A DNA stretch of 64,000 nt from Alitta virens (lineage: Eukaryota > Annelida > Polychaeta > Phyllodocida > Nereididae): the NCBI GenBank assembly GCA_932294295.1, contig OW028580.1, forward strand, positions 23,980,975 to 24,044,974, read 5' to 3'. The translations under genes and the position numbers were made by a program. This document shows positions 1 through 11,523 of this stretch, one piece after another. The notes below the pieces were generated by a model that saw nothing but the letters and a program-made list of their open reading frames with translations, did no database searches and was not told the origin of the DNA. Positions within the stretch are counted from its first letter, which is position 1. Every line of letters begins with the position of its first letter.

Positions 1-289
1 CTCAGCCCACCTGCTCCGAAGTTCAATACTCAGAATTTAATAATTGACAATTAGTACAATACCAAGTTGGTCTGAGCAAAGACATACAATCAGTTACAAT
101 AGATAATTACTTTGAATGCCAATTGTAGTACACAAAAATTTATTTTCATTGAGGTTCAAAACTTCAAATAGACTATTGAATGACATTCTTCTAATGATTT
201 TTTTCCTTTAAAGTACTAGTGAAGTTATCATTCTTGAATTAAAAGTGTGTTTCTAAAGATGATTCCGATTACAATTTCAGCTCGGCAAG
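1..289 (+). other. Upstream/intronic DNA and 5'UTR splice acceptor of the ZIP gene
   Basis: AT-rich sequence with no coding signal. It ends in a good splice acceptor (ACAATTTCAG, ending at 280) followed by nine bases and the ZIP start codon. The start codon probably sits near the beginning of a second, coding exon, with an upstream non-coding exon outside the window. No promoter element is recognisable here. Confidence 0.5.
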
Positions 290-1444
290 ATGCAGCGCTT
301 TGTTGCGAAAATCCTAGCAGGGCTGGTGGTCTTCTTTGTACCACTAGGATGCACCCTAGTTCCTGTGAAGATGGGGAGCTACTTCATCAAGAAAGGCGAC
401 AAAGGTAAACGTGTCCTGAGCTGCTTAATGTGCTTCGGAGGGGGTGTATTCTTTGGTACATTCATGCTTCATATGATGCCAGAAGTTAGAGATATCTTGG
501 ACAAGGCGTTGATTAAGCCTAACCACATGGACTATCCTTTCTCTGAGTTTCTGATGGCAGCTGGTTTCTTTGTGGTGCTCCTGATCGAGAAGTTTGCACT
601 GACCATACATGCCAAGACACAAGTGAGAAAGGCGAAGAAATGTCACGATTGTCCATTCATCGAGCCTGCAAACAATTGTCCATTTAGTAGCCAAGAAATG
701 AGCAAGATGAACGGCAAGGTCCTTGATATCGAAGACCTCGGTAAAACTATGACTGATACTACTGCGTCTGCCTGTGAGTGCAAGGATGGTGGGTGCGACT
801 CAGAAAGAAAAACGCTCGCAGCATGCGACCCCACAGTCAAGGCAGAGAACCATAAGAATCACCACAATGAAGAAGAAACCGTGAGCATAGACGGCGATGT
901 TGCGCACCATGCCAGTCGTTCCTTAGTCCTAGTAATTGCTCTATCGCTGCATCGTATCTTTGAAGGAATGAGCATTGGTCTGAAATACACCACTTTGGGT
1001 GTGTGGAATTTATTGATTGCCGTCTTGTGCCACGAAACTGTCATTGGTTTCAGTTTAGGGTTGCAATTTGTTCGTAATAAGTTCAGCGATAGACGTAACC
1101 TGATCTTTTGTTGCGTGGTCTCTCTCATAATGCCTGTTGGTGTTGCAATTGGGACTGCTTTAGTGGAGTCAGGTGGGGAGGGGACTAACGTTACATTAGA
1201 TATTGTAAATGGGGTCTTGCAGGCAATATCAACAGGTACATTCATCTATGTCACTTTCTTTGAAATTTTGCAAGATGAAATCACTCATGCTGACCACGAC
1301 ATGGGCAAGGTCTTTTCTCTGATTGTAGGATTTGGTGTCATGGCAGCTTTAAGCGCTATTCCTGAACCTGCGGAATTTATTCCAGTGTTGACTGATGGAG
1401 TAAATACTACAGTATCAGCTCTATTGACCACTCCGTCTGTGTAA
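290..1444 (+). CDS. ZIP family zinc transporter (SLC39A1/2/3-like, ZIP subfamily II)
   Basis: A 384-aa multi-pass plasma-membrane transporter expected to import Zn2+ (possibly also Fe2+/Mn2+) into the cytosol. The coding region is one uninterrupted exon. Its N-terminus (MQRFVAKILAG) resembles the start of vertebrate ZIP3, which supports the ATG at 290. Hydrophobic segments lie at about 8-28, 43-62, 86-106, 211-231, 239-262, 271-291, 305-327 and 341-358, the usual eight. TM4 carries HRIFEGMSIG (221-230), the family HxxxEG metal-site motif. TM5 carries HETVIGFSLG (248-257), supplying the second His-Glu pair. The cytosolic loop between TM3 and TM4 (about 110-208) is long and holds many Cys (118-130 CHDCPFIEPANNC; 162-169 CECKDGGC) plus a His cluster at 188-192, consistent with a metal-sensing loop. 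The exact ZIP1/2/3 orthology is not resolved. Confidence 0.93.
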   Translation: MQRFVAKILAGLVVFFVPLGCTLVPVKMGSYFIKKGDKGKRVLSCLMCFGGGVFFGTFMLHMMPEVRDILDKALIKPNHMDYPFSEFLMAAGFFVVLLIEKFALTIHAKTQVRKAKKCHDCPFIEPANNCPFSSQEMSKMNGKVLDIEDLGKTMTDTTASACECKDGGCDSERKTLAACDPTVKAENHKNHHNEEETVSIDGDVAHHASRSLVLVIALSLHRIFEGMSIGLKYTTLGVWNLLIAVLCHETVIGFSLGLQFVRNKFSDRRNLIFCCVVSLIMPVGVAIGTALVESGGEGTNVTLDIVNGVLQAISTGTFIYVTFFEILQDEITHADHDMGKVFSLIVGFGVMAALSAIPEPAEFIPVLTDGVNTTVSALLTTPSV

Positions 1445-2302
1445 TTTCTAATGCAATGTCTGTTAAATTATAGATCTGTAAAACTGTGTAAAAGTAATTT
1501 ATCTTGATCATGATCTGCCTTGTGGTTTCTGCTGGTTGATGAAATACAGTGATGTAGTCATGTGGATGTAACATGCAAAGTTTTTAAATTGGTCTGTCAC
1601 TGACTCATTACATAAGTCTACATGTCTTTTAAAAGATATGAATTGAATGTCAATTGGTTCCCAAGTTATTTGCATTGCCATCCTGTGCCATACATCATAT
1701 TATAATCATATTAACAGTGCTTAAATTATTTGAAAAACATTCTGTATGGCTGCGTCCCAGTTGGGTCAGTGCATATGGTATTTTTTCATGATTCATCCTT
1801 CAGCCGAAAGTGTTAACTGTTTTCCAAGTTAATATTTGTCATACAAAAAAAAAAAGGTGACATATCTGTGGGGTTGTTGTTTTGCCACCCACTTAACAAA
1901 TTTAATCACAGTAATAACATAACAATGGATCACTGGCGGATCCAGCCCTGCCTCTACTGCTATGGTGGGGAGTGGAATAGTGAAGCAGAACTACACAATG
2001 AAAATTGATTTGGGGGGATTTGACAGTGGAGATTTGCAGTAAAAGGGACCATTCTCTATGTACAGGTTGCCGTTAAAACAGTGGTGACTGTATTTGCATT
2101 GTATTTGTTTACATGCACCTAGGTCATGGTACAGTTAAGGATGCCCAAGGTCACCAAATTTATTTGAAATAATAACATCGCACAGTTGGACCCAACAATT
2201 AAGACCTCAGTTTTACGTATTTGGTGTTATGAGTACTTCATTGGGCACCAATTAGATGACATTGGTTTAAAATATTTTTGGGGAAAAAAGACCAGCTGGA
2301 TA
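1445..2302 (+). other. Probable ZIP 3'UTR and flanking DNA
   Basis: No coding signal. The first canonical AATAAA after the ZIP stop is at 2695-2700, so a 3'UTR of about 1.25 kb containing the hairpin element at 2303-2473 is possible. A short fragment at about 1930-1965 (ACTGGCGGATCCAG...) resembles the GGATCCAG-bearing repeat at about 3318. Confidence 0.35.
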
Positions 2303-2473
2303 CATGGTAAGTGTCTTCTTAACATGTCCAGGTGTTTTTTTTTTTTTACTTTGCAGAGACTTACTCCTCCTAACAGTTTGGCTGAGCCGAAGCCAACCTG
2401 TTAGGTGGTGTAAGTCTCTGCACAGTATGTAAAAAAAAAAAAACCTGGATAAGTTAAATAGAAACTTACCATG
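2303..2473. repeat. 171-bp imperfect inverted repeat (MITE-like hairpin)
   Basis: The ends are CATGGTAAGT and ACTTACCATG, a perfect 10-bp inverted pair. The arms continue inward with a T-run against an A-run, then GCAGAGACTTAC against GTAAGTCTCTGC, then CTAACAG against CTGTTAG. The loop is about 20 bases near 2375-2395. The structure is typical of a non-autonomous DNA transposon; no clear target-site duplication was seen. Confidence 0.7.
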
Positions 2474-5400
2474 TCACTTTGGATTATTACTATCACCACC
2501 AGATTTACATGTAAAGAAGCGATGTGATTCTGAAGGTTAATTGTCATAACTGTGGAGGTCCCCTGTACAATTTATAGAGACACCAAAGTATTTTTAGGGA
2601 ACACATTTGCTTTAATATGATATAATATTTTTTTTTTACATTTTACCATTTCATTTATGTATATTCCAGCTTTTAAAAGCTGTTAATCTTCTAATAAATA
2701 TATTCATAGTCATAGTTATTCTCTAAACGAAAATGAGGAATGTCCTATATCGAGGTGAAGCCAAGAATATCAGCTGTTGCATTCGAGATACAAAACTATT
2801 TGGGACTCAGAATGCACTTAGAAGAAACATACATGTTTTTTCCAAGCTTAGATCTTAGCACCTTTTTTTTTGCTGCTACACACAGCTTCATTTCGTCTGG
2901 GGACCTGTTCATACCCAGACGGCTAGTAAACAAATACTTTGGTGTCTCTGAGAAGGATGTTGGCACAGCAGCATCCTAGTCTGTGCCCCACCTAACTAAT
3001 ATGAATAAAGAGGGTGTGTGCATTTGTGATGTAAATCAACCATACGACCTTTTTGTCAGAAAGGGGGCATAGGTTAGATAACTATATGGCTGGTCCCAAT
3101 AGATTTTTTTATTTTTTTTGGGGGGGGTTAGAAGTTATATATAATGGATTACTGTCCCAAGTGTTTTTGCACAGAACTTCGCTAGAATGTCTTATTTGAT
3201 TTATAATATTATTATTATTTATCAAATGTAAATTTCTGTAGTGATCCAGGTATCACTTAAAAAATATTTTAATGCTAAACTTCTGACGACTAGAATTGAT
3301 TGATGATTCGTTAGAGTGATCCACTGGTGGATCCAGGGGGGTTGGGCGATGCCCCCCCCCCCCCCCCCCCATACCAGCCTTAATTTCTATGCGTGGCCTA
3401 TGAACTGACTGACTGTGACATCTAACAGTCATGCTCCCCCCCCCTCTCTCCCCCCCCCCCCCCCGTAAAGTCAGGGCTTGATCTGCCAGTAGTGTGATTA
3501 AGTTAAACACATATTATCAGTTGATATTTTGCTGTCAACAGTTAACTGATGTTGATCTAGCATTGTACCATGACCTTGGTCAATGCAGAGTAGGAAAAAA
3601 ATAAAGTTACTTGAACTTTAGTATTTGTTTAGTGAGCAACATATCAACTACAGGAATAAATAATAAATGAAGGACACGTCTACAGAATGCTACAAATTAT
3701 CTACACGTTGTTGTGAATATTATAATGTTTAACAATATCAGTGTCTCAGACAGGGTACACTAAATTATAAAAAAAAATTTGCAAGGGTAACATCCTAATG
3801 TTTGATTTCAAACTCCTTCTTTTTGTGCAATATATCCTACAATCTTGAACCTAACGCCAAATATTTTACATACCTGAGACAGAGTTAATATTTAATACGT
3901 TAATAATGTGACAAAATCTGCCTCACCGAAGATCCCAAAACATGTGGTGAATGAAATAAGTCCCAAAAATGTGAAAAAAAGAAAATAAATAGAAAAACAA
4001 GAAGCTGCCTCATCAGTCACCAAAATTTTTATATTTTAAATACTGCCTCACCAAAATGGGTAAACGAACCATACGGGAGTTAAGTTATACATTTTTATAT
4101 GGTAAATCATACCCTTCAATACCTGCATAATTATTATTTGATTGATAGATGATCTCTTTATCATGTTTCCATGGTAACCTATTTTACCAATGTTGTCAGC
4201 AGCAGTGTCTGCTACACAGTTTTATGGTATTTATACAGACATTTTTTGATTTTTGTCATATATATTCTTCTATATATTTACATGAGTCACTGGCAGTGCC
4301 CAGTACTATGTGGTATTATCACGATAATGAAAGTTAGGTGCAAAATAATGTGCAGATTCGTGTTGCCAAGAAAAGCTAGTTTTGTAATGGTGAAATTGTC
4401 GTTTGGAAATAGACTAATGAATGTTTATGCAAATTTTTTGACTGTGGACAAACATAGAATGTGTCAACACAGTCGACACTCTTACGATATTAAGTATTGT
4501 AGTTAGAGAGACGTGGAGAAATTCCGAGATTGTATACATGCAGCATTACTATGTGCAATTTTATGGATGGTAATATGTTTAATTCTGTTGATTGTGTAAT
4601 TTCTTGTTTTGTTTTTTATTGATGTTATGTTTTGTGGTTCGTTTTGCTTTGATGTGTTGTATTTTTAATCAGTATTTGCAGCTCTGGTCGCAAGCAGTGT
4701 CTTGCACCTACTGTGATAAATTCCCTATAAAGGGTTACCAATTAATGTGTGTGAAATCTGTGTACTTGAAATACTTTGAATTATCTATGATCATGTGAAT
4801 TTATGTCGATACATTGAAGATTTTAAGAATATGGTGTCACGTGAAAAGGTACTGAATTCTTTGTCATAATGATATGAATTTGATGAGAATTTTTAAGCAC
4901 AAAATATGGATTGTTTGTCATAATGATGAATTTATTGTCATAATGATGAGGTCTAGGTCTGACTGACACCGCCCTCTGTAAGATGAGACTTTGGTAAGAA
5001 TGAAAGTGTGAACTTTATATTGAGATTTTGAAAAGAAATGAATGAAATTATTGTCTTCTTAATGCAAGTCCGCCTTCTCCTACGCTTGAAGGCGGACACG
5101 CTTTGGGAAGATGTCTGTTGGGTTGTATTTCTGAAAAGTCAAAGTTTGAACTTGATAATGATATTGAGATTTACTGTGTGAAGTACATTTGTTGCTCTTT
5201 AAATTGAATCACATGTATTTTATATATACTACAAATTATATTATGATCATTCTAATTATCAAATGAATGCAGACGAAGCCAGTATACAATGTTTACAATA
5301 CCAGGACTTTTTCCTTATTGTTAAACATTACCTAACGCTCAAGTTTATTCCATGTTATACAATGTGTCGCCAACAGTGTTTGGTACGATGTGAAAGTTGG

Positions 5401-6855
5401 AATAACTTGTGACAAATTAATATTAACTGTCAATTTGTGTAATTGGTACTTAATTTATGGTAGAACTTGCTAAAAATCTGATGATATTTTTTTTTATGTG
5501 TATAAGTGGTTCCTACCTCGGAAAGGTTGAATTCTTAAAATGGTTTGTTAATTTTAAAATAATTTTGTTGTAATTTACCGTTTTATTTAAGACAATTTTG
5601 AGCCAACTGGAATATGATATTGGTTGTTAAAGGAATATATACCATCCAGGGAAATTGTAATAACAGTCAGTTAATGTCTTTGTCATATTAGGGCGGTCTA
5701 AGTTGTGTGTAACTATTTGATTCAACCAGAAAGTGTGAAACCATTCAAAAAACAAGTTGTAATGTATTTAATTGATTTTGCCATAGCTACCAATGGATTT
5801 GTACACAATTATGTAAAATTTGATTTGTTATTTAAAGTTCTGTTCATTGAACAAGTTATGCAACTTTTGCAGCTGTCACCAACAGCGTTTGGTACACTGT
5901 AAGAGGTGCTATTTTTGATGCATTTCTTATTGCAATGTTGAAATATATTATTATTATACACTATATTATCTTTATTATAATGGACTTATAGATAAGAGTT
6001 GTACTGGGTTTGTTCCTAATAAATATAGTCAAGTTTGGAAATTGGTTAGAGTGTTCATTTCAAACATGGTTAACATGAATTATATATTACAGGGTGGCTG
6101 CAGCTTCCTCAAGTCCAATATACACTGACATAAGCTGGAAGTCCAGTATACACTGATATATGTAAGACCTGAAGTTTTTAAGACTTTTCAAGACCAAAAT
6201 CTTCAAAATTAAGGACCACCTCATCAGCATATCATCTAAAGATGAAGGGTCTAAATTTTACGTATTTCAAGTCCGAGAATGAATTTTCAGATTTTATATA
6301 TTTTATATACTGTTTTCATAAATTGAGAATTAAATTGCTGTCACTATTCAACAGCAATTCTGCTCCAGAATTCTTTAATGCATGGTTTGTAAGACTATAG
6401 AAATCTTCCACAGCCTTAAATGTGAAAAAATGGATTTTAGACTTCAATGTGTCGCCACCCTGATGTTCTGATCATTTGGTACAAAGCTACAAAACTAGCG
6501 TTCACCTCAGCAAGTTTTGGCTAAATGGATGCAGCCCTCCATGTAGAATCTTTCCTCTATTTAGGGCTGCTTTTTTAAATTTTATAGCGCCAGTGTATAT
6601 TTCGATAACACCGCAGTTGATAACCTACTATGATGGAGTCCAGCACTCAAGGTCAAATGGTTACTGCTATTCGGTGCCTTTGAATGTGTAGTTGAGACAT
6701 AACATCCTAATAGGCATATAGCGGTAAAATATTTTTAAGGTCCCGCGTTCAAATCCAAACCCCGGGAGTCAACATACTGAGCCGATACCAGGCAATACAA
6801 ACCCCACGCTGGGGTAAATGGTAAATATGCCACAAGATTTTTGACATGTGTAACA
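2474..6855. other. Gene-free AT-rich intergenic region
   Basis: No convincing exon on either strand; the open frames are short and lack family features. Contents: an AATAAA at 2695-2700; poly-C blocks at about 3352-3370 and 3436-3463 inside a GGATCCAG-type repeat; a perfect 10-bp stem hairpin at 5068-5097 (GTCCGCCTTC / GAAGGCGGAC); and a short sequence, CCAACAG(T/C)GTTTGGTAC, present twice near 5370 and 5879. A possible SINE fragment, with a B-box-like GTTCAAATCC and a GGGGTAAATG block shared with the SINE at 46985, lies at about 6715-6845. Confidence 0.5.
3318..3470. repeat. Low-complexity repeat with GGATCCAG end and poly-C tracts
   Basis: Begins CCACTGGTGGATCCAGGGGGG and contains two long C runs (about 3352-3370 and 3436-3463, the second broken by short CT blocks). 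Related G/C-run cassettes occur at about 30945-31150 and 62730-62765, and the fragment at about 1930 shares the GGCGGATCCAG end. This is a dispersed family with homopolymeric cores. Confidence 0.5.
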
Positions 6856-7001
6856 CAGTCTTCCCGAAGTTCAAATGTCCTTTGCCGGACCGAATATAAT
6901 AGGAGCCCCTGTCTTTATGAAATATCATTGTAAAATAGCTTGTCTTTTGCCAGACTGAATGAAATTTTGCCGGTCAGGTCCGGCGTACTTCGGGAAGACT
7001 G
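6856..7001. mobile_element. 146-bp element with 15-bp perfect terminal inverted repeats
   Basis: The left end CAGTCTTCCCGAAGT (6856-6870) is the exact reverse complement of the right end ACTTCGGGAAGACTG (6987-7001). The interior holds further complementary blocks around GCCGGACC / GGTCCGGC. MITE-like; no target-site duplication was confidently seen. Confidence 0.7.
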
Positions 7002-8974
7002 GAAACATGATTTGGGTTCCAATTATCATCTATCTCATCATTACGGGTGATAACATAAACAGACTAAGCTTCACACATTGGCATTGAGAAAATGCAACAA
7101 AATATTGCTAGACATAGCTGCTGTCACAGCACCCTTTCAATACAATAGCCACAACTGCCAACAGAGCTGTCCAAGGTTTAAGTATGCCACCGACCATGTT
7201 TGCAATGAATTTATTAACATACCAAAGTTGCCACATAATGACAATTGAGACATAACTCTTCCCACATAAAATTTATTTTTACATAATATTGTGCTTCAGA
7301 TATAACTGTACAATTTTCAACAGAAATTTCAAACACATAAGACAGTGACATAATTTAACAACTGTTCATTCTGCATACAACACAGATATTATTTCAAGTA
7401 GTAGTCATGGATAACTGGATATTGTAATACACATATACATATTCTTGTATTATTCTTACATGGTATGTAACAATTTGTTATGCAGGATTACCCTGTATTA
7501 CAAATTATACACTGGCAGTATTTATTATATAATTTCACAGCTTTTGATGTAGAGTTAGTGTACCTAATTCCGTGAGGACCTAATTCTGTGAAAACATGCA
7601 ACCTTAATCCACAGCTGCTTGAATTAAATTTTTCAGTCACTACAAAACTTAAGGTCAAAACCTTGACATCCTGTTGTTTATTAGGGTTAAGGACTGTCAC
7701 GTTATTAGGTACACCTACTCCACAACTGTGTACACTACATACCAGCTAAGGACGGCCTTTGAAAAATCATCATTTAGAAAAGCGCATTAATTTGAAGTAG
7801 TACCCTTTAAATATTTGGAGAGATATTGTTGGAAATATTATGTATTTCATTTCTAAACTCAGCTGTTCATTAACAACTGTAACACCACAGTTTTAATATA
7901 AAATCATAACTGACAATGAAAGTTCCGCCATAGAAATATCATATACTACAGACTGACTGGTCTCAATTAAAAATGTAGTGAATCAATATAATGATAAGAA
8001 CACTTGTTAATAAAAAGATTTAAAAATTAATCAATTAAAACTTCTGATTATTTATAAGTCATGGATTTCTGGCAGACAAGATTTACAAAATGTAACATGA
8101 TTGTCATCAACTTTTAAAAACATTCAAGACTAGAAAAAGAAAAAAGGAATACTATTAAAGGTCATTTAATGTTAAAACTTAGCAGTCATAAAAAACATAC
8201 TGATATAAAGATTAAAGTACAATATGTCATGGCTCAACATTGCTTAAAAGTTTTTCAATGCTATGAGGTTTAGAAGAAGTCTTTAGCGCTTATCAGTTTG
8301 TTTTTAAACATCTGGCATATGCCAAAAACTCTATCAATGCTGTATTCAGATATGCTTTTAACATGCATACAACACATGCTCATTGTAGTATTTTACGATG
8401 TATAATTGATATGGTTTACAATCTTTATATGATACATCTTTGGACAAAATGTTTCTTTGATCCTGATAATGACATTTTAACACCAAAAAAAAGAAGTTAC
8501 AAACCAGATACTTTGTCACAATAAAAACACTTTTTCCTTTGGGTAAAAATTGTTTTTTAAATCTTACAAACCAATCCTGTGTCAAAGTATACCTTTTTAA
8601 CAAGAAGATAAATAACTAACACGAGTGTTTAGTACAATGTAATGAACATCCTTATCTATTTAAGATGCAATATTTTAAAAATATGAATCAATTGTAGATA
8701 TGCATAATTATATTTTTCCCCACAAGGTGGCTCCCTCGGCAGCGGCAAACTCTTTGCCTTAGAGGGAGTCTCCTTGCTTCAATGTCAAGTAACTAGCTAT
8801 GCTGTGAACTTTGTGTAAATGTCAATTTTTTTGAGAAAATATTGTGTCATTGTCATCAGTATTAACTAGTGATAGCATGATTCGCTGATTTTAATCGATT
8901 ATCGTCGGGAAAACAAAGTAACAGCCGATAATCAATGCTAGTGTTGAAAAATCGACAGTAGCTAGAGCTAGTCT
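7002..8974. other. Gene-free intergenic region
   Basis: AT-rich sequence with scattered A/T runs. Open frames on both strands are short, lack splice-supported continuity and have no recognisable motif. No structural RNA signal was noticed. Confidence 0.5.
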
Positions 8975-9126
8975 CAGGGATGTGATTGATCAGTGATAAA
9001 AAAACCGGAAAATGTCAGGATGAACAAAAAAATACCAAAAAATTGAATTTGTACATATCACAAGGGTCAATTTCACATGCCAAAAAAACCGGATTTCCGG
9101 AAAAAAACGGAAAAATCACATCCCTG
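8975..9126. mobile_element. 152-bp hAT-like MITE with target-site duplication
   Basis: Starts CAGGGATGTGATT (8975-8987) and ends with its exact reverse complement AATCACATCCCTG (9114-9126). It is flanked by the direct repeat TAGTCT (8969-8974 and 9127-9132), a perfect 6-bp target-site duplication. CAGGG termini are typical of hAT-superfamily elements, although those usually make 8-bp duplications. The interior is A-rich with two CCGGAAAA-type blocks. Confidence 0.8.
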
Positions 9127-9132
9127 TAGTCT

Positions 9133-10222
9133 GTGCTGCCACCTATGAGAAAAGTGAAGCAATCGAACGTCATTAAAGTTTGAACGTTGAAGAGTTAATG
9201 TTCTTCTTTGCATTTGTTCTCAGTTCATGGAAAAATAAAATCGATTTAAAAATTAATCTTACCGATTAAACGATGTCAGTTCTGAGACAGATTTGCTATC
9301 ACTAGTCTTAACAGTAACGCGATAAGACAAGAAAATACCTCATTGTTTTATATGGAATAAAATAATCTGATTTTCATCATGCACTTTTTGACTCACCAAA
9401 AAATGTGTTACTTTAATGACTCACAAAATGATTCACCAAAGATGTTTGTTAAGGTGTATTAAGTATTTCATTTAATATTATATTGATCAGTTAACTAGGA
9501 AAATATTTCAACAAAATAAATAATTATTTAAGTAACTGCAGTATCACCAGGAAATATTTTAAATAAATAATAGCACACAGTAAAAGTAAACAAACTTATA
9601 TAACATTCTAAAATGCACCTTTGATGCTATTGCCTAAAATAATACTATGGCAACAATACCAGCTTGTCACCATAATTAAAAAATAATTGTTAGATTAAAG
9701 TCTAGGCATTTAATTATTATAATTGCTTACTTTAAGTCTTATCAAAAATAGAACAATATTCTATTTTAGTTAATATAATGCCACTAGCATTTCATCAGGT
9801 TTTCAAACTCATTTGGTGCTTCACATATTATGCACATACATTTTATTAAATCTTAAAAATTTTTAAAAACCAGTTGAACCTCACCTCGGGATGATTTTAA
9901 TACTACTTCAAGCAAGCTCAAAGGTAAAAAGAAGTTCAACTTTAAACTCTTAAAGATCTTAAGAATCAATTACATGTAAATCATTACAGAATCATTTGTT
10001 TGGTCCCAAAACTTGCGATTAAGATCGCAATGCAGCATTTGTTTATCAACATCAACATCAAAATTTTTATGACCTTAGTGGAGAAGCCTACTCAACAAAT
10101 TGCAATAGTAAGAACCAATGTGGCCCAAAATTCAATGGCCTTTATCAGAGATGCCAAGTTCTTGAGTGTTGATTGCATGAGTTTTGGCTCTTTCCATCCA
10201 GTTTACATTAATATGTTAAAGA
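9133..10222. other. Gene-free intergenic region before the TMEM180 3' end
   Basis: AT-rich, with no recognised exon, RNA gene or element. Just beyond it, 10275-10345 repeats the phrase GTGAGAC several times between the TMEM180 poly(A) signal and its stop codon. Confidence 0.4.
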
Positions 10223-10228
10223 TTTATT
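10223..10228 (-). terminator. Candidate poly(A) signal of the TMEM180 gene
   Basis: TTTATT on +, AATAAA on the gene strand, about 195 bases beyond the stop codon at 10421-10423. It is the nearest canonical signal downstream. Confidence 0.45.
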
Positions 10229-10420
10229 CTGGTCCTCATTGCGTGAGTTAAATTAAAATATGAAAAAAATACTCAAGTCCAGAGGAGTGAGACCGCAACC
10301 AAATGTGTGAGACTCGCCCCGAATGCGTGAGACTTGGCATGTCTGCCTTAATTTCAGAATGGTCTTACGAATGAGGTTGCTTAAGGTGAGGTTCTCCTGT
10401 ATTTCTAAACATATCTTCAC

Positions 10421-11492
10421 TTATACAGTTGCAAATTGAGCGCCTTGTCTCATATTTTTGACCCATTGAAGTCGCTTTCCTTTTAAAGAAAACTGAGACC
10501 AAGCAGCCATTTGTATTATGGCACAAACGATTGGCACAATCACCACCAGGTGGAACACTGCTTGCCTGTAGATGTCGCCACTATCGCCAAGGGTCAACTT
10601 TATCGATCCAAGCACATTGCCTGATTCAAAGACATCATGACCTATGAAAAAGCACATAAACTCAATTGTTAGTGTTAACTAGATTCTCAATTACACAAAA
10701 TAATTAAAAAAAAATTTTATAAACAATGATTTCTCATATTTAATTGTTTCAGTTGGCATGAAATCTTTGGTGAAACTGCAATTAGTTAAATTTTCAAATA
10801 GACAAGTAATAAAAATACCCTTTGCAATGGGTTGGCATTACGCAACCTATATTTAGTAATTTTCCCTGTTAATTTTTTTCTCATTATAGATCAAAGCCTA
10901 ATCTTTCCACAAAACATCATGAACCAGATACCAAATTTTTCCCTCAATAAAGATACACTCCTAACATCAATAATTCAATGTAGATGCAACCTTTAATTAA
11001 ATACAAAATTTTACAATTACCAGTTTGCCACGAGAGTAACCAGGTGCCAACCAAAGGCGCTATGGTTTGTCCCGGTTTGGAAACCAAAGCAGCAGTACCA
11101 AACATCAATGCAGAAATTGCTTGTGAACGACGGTGAATCACATAATCTTCATCAACCAGATCACTAATGACTAGGTTGAGCAATTTGCAGGTTCCTTCGG
11201 TAAAAACTCTGTTACTGAAAAGATAGAACAGAAATCATAATTATTACCAATCACTGGCAACTGAGTCATTTCCAATATATTCACATATTTTCCTGGGATA
11301 TCTATGACCAGGATGACATGAGTGGCTATTAGTTCAACTTAAATACTCTGTTTACATGAAATGAAAAAATGAAAAACCATTTTCTACTTCTCTATGCACA
11401 GTCAACAAATCTAGTACATCGCTCTAAAAACGAATTCTTTTCTTTTTTGATGCATAATATCAGTTCATATCTCTGGCCTCAGGGAGAGAAGA

Positions 11493-11523
<31 letters not shown>

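Noticed and set aside
4149..4798. Several open frames of 60-110 codons
   Set aside because: AT-rich chance frames without coding bias, splice sites or family features.
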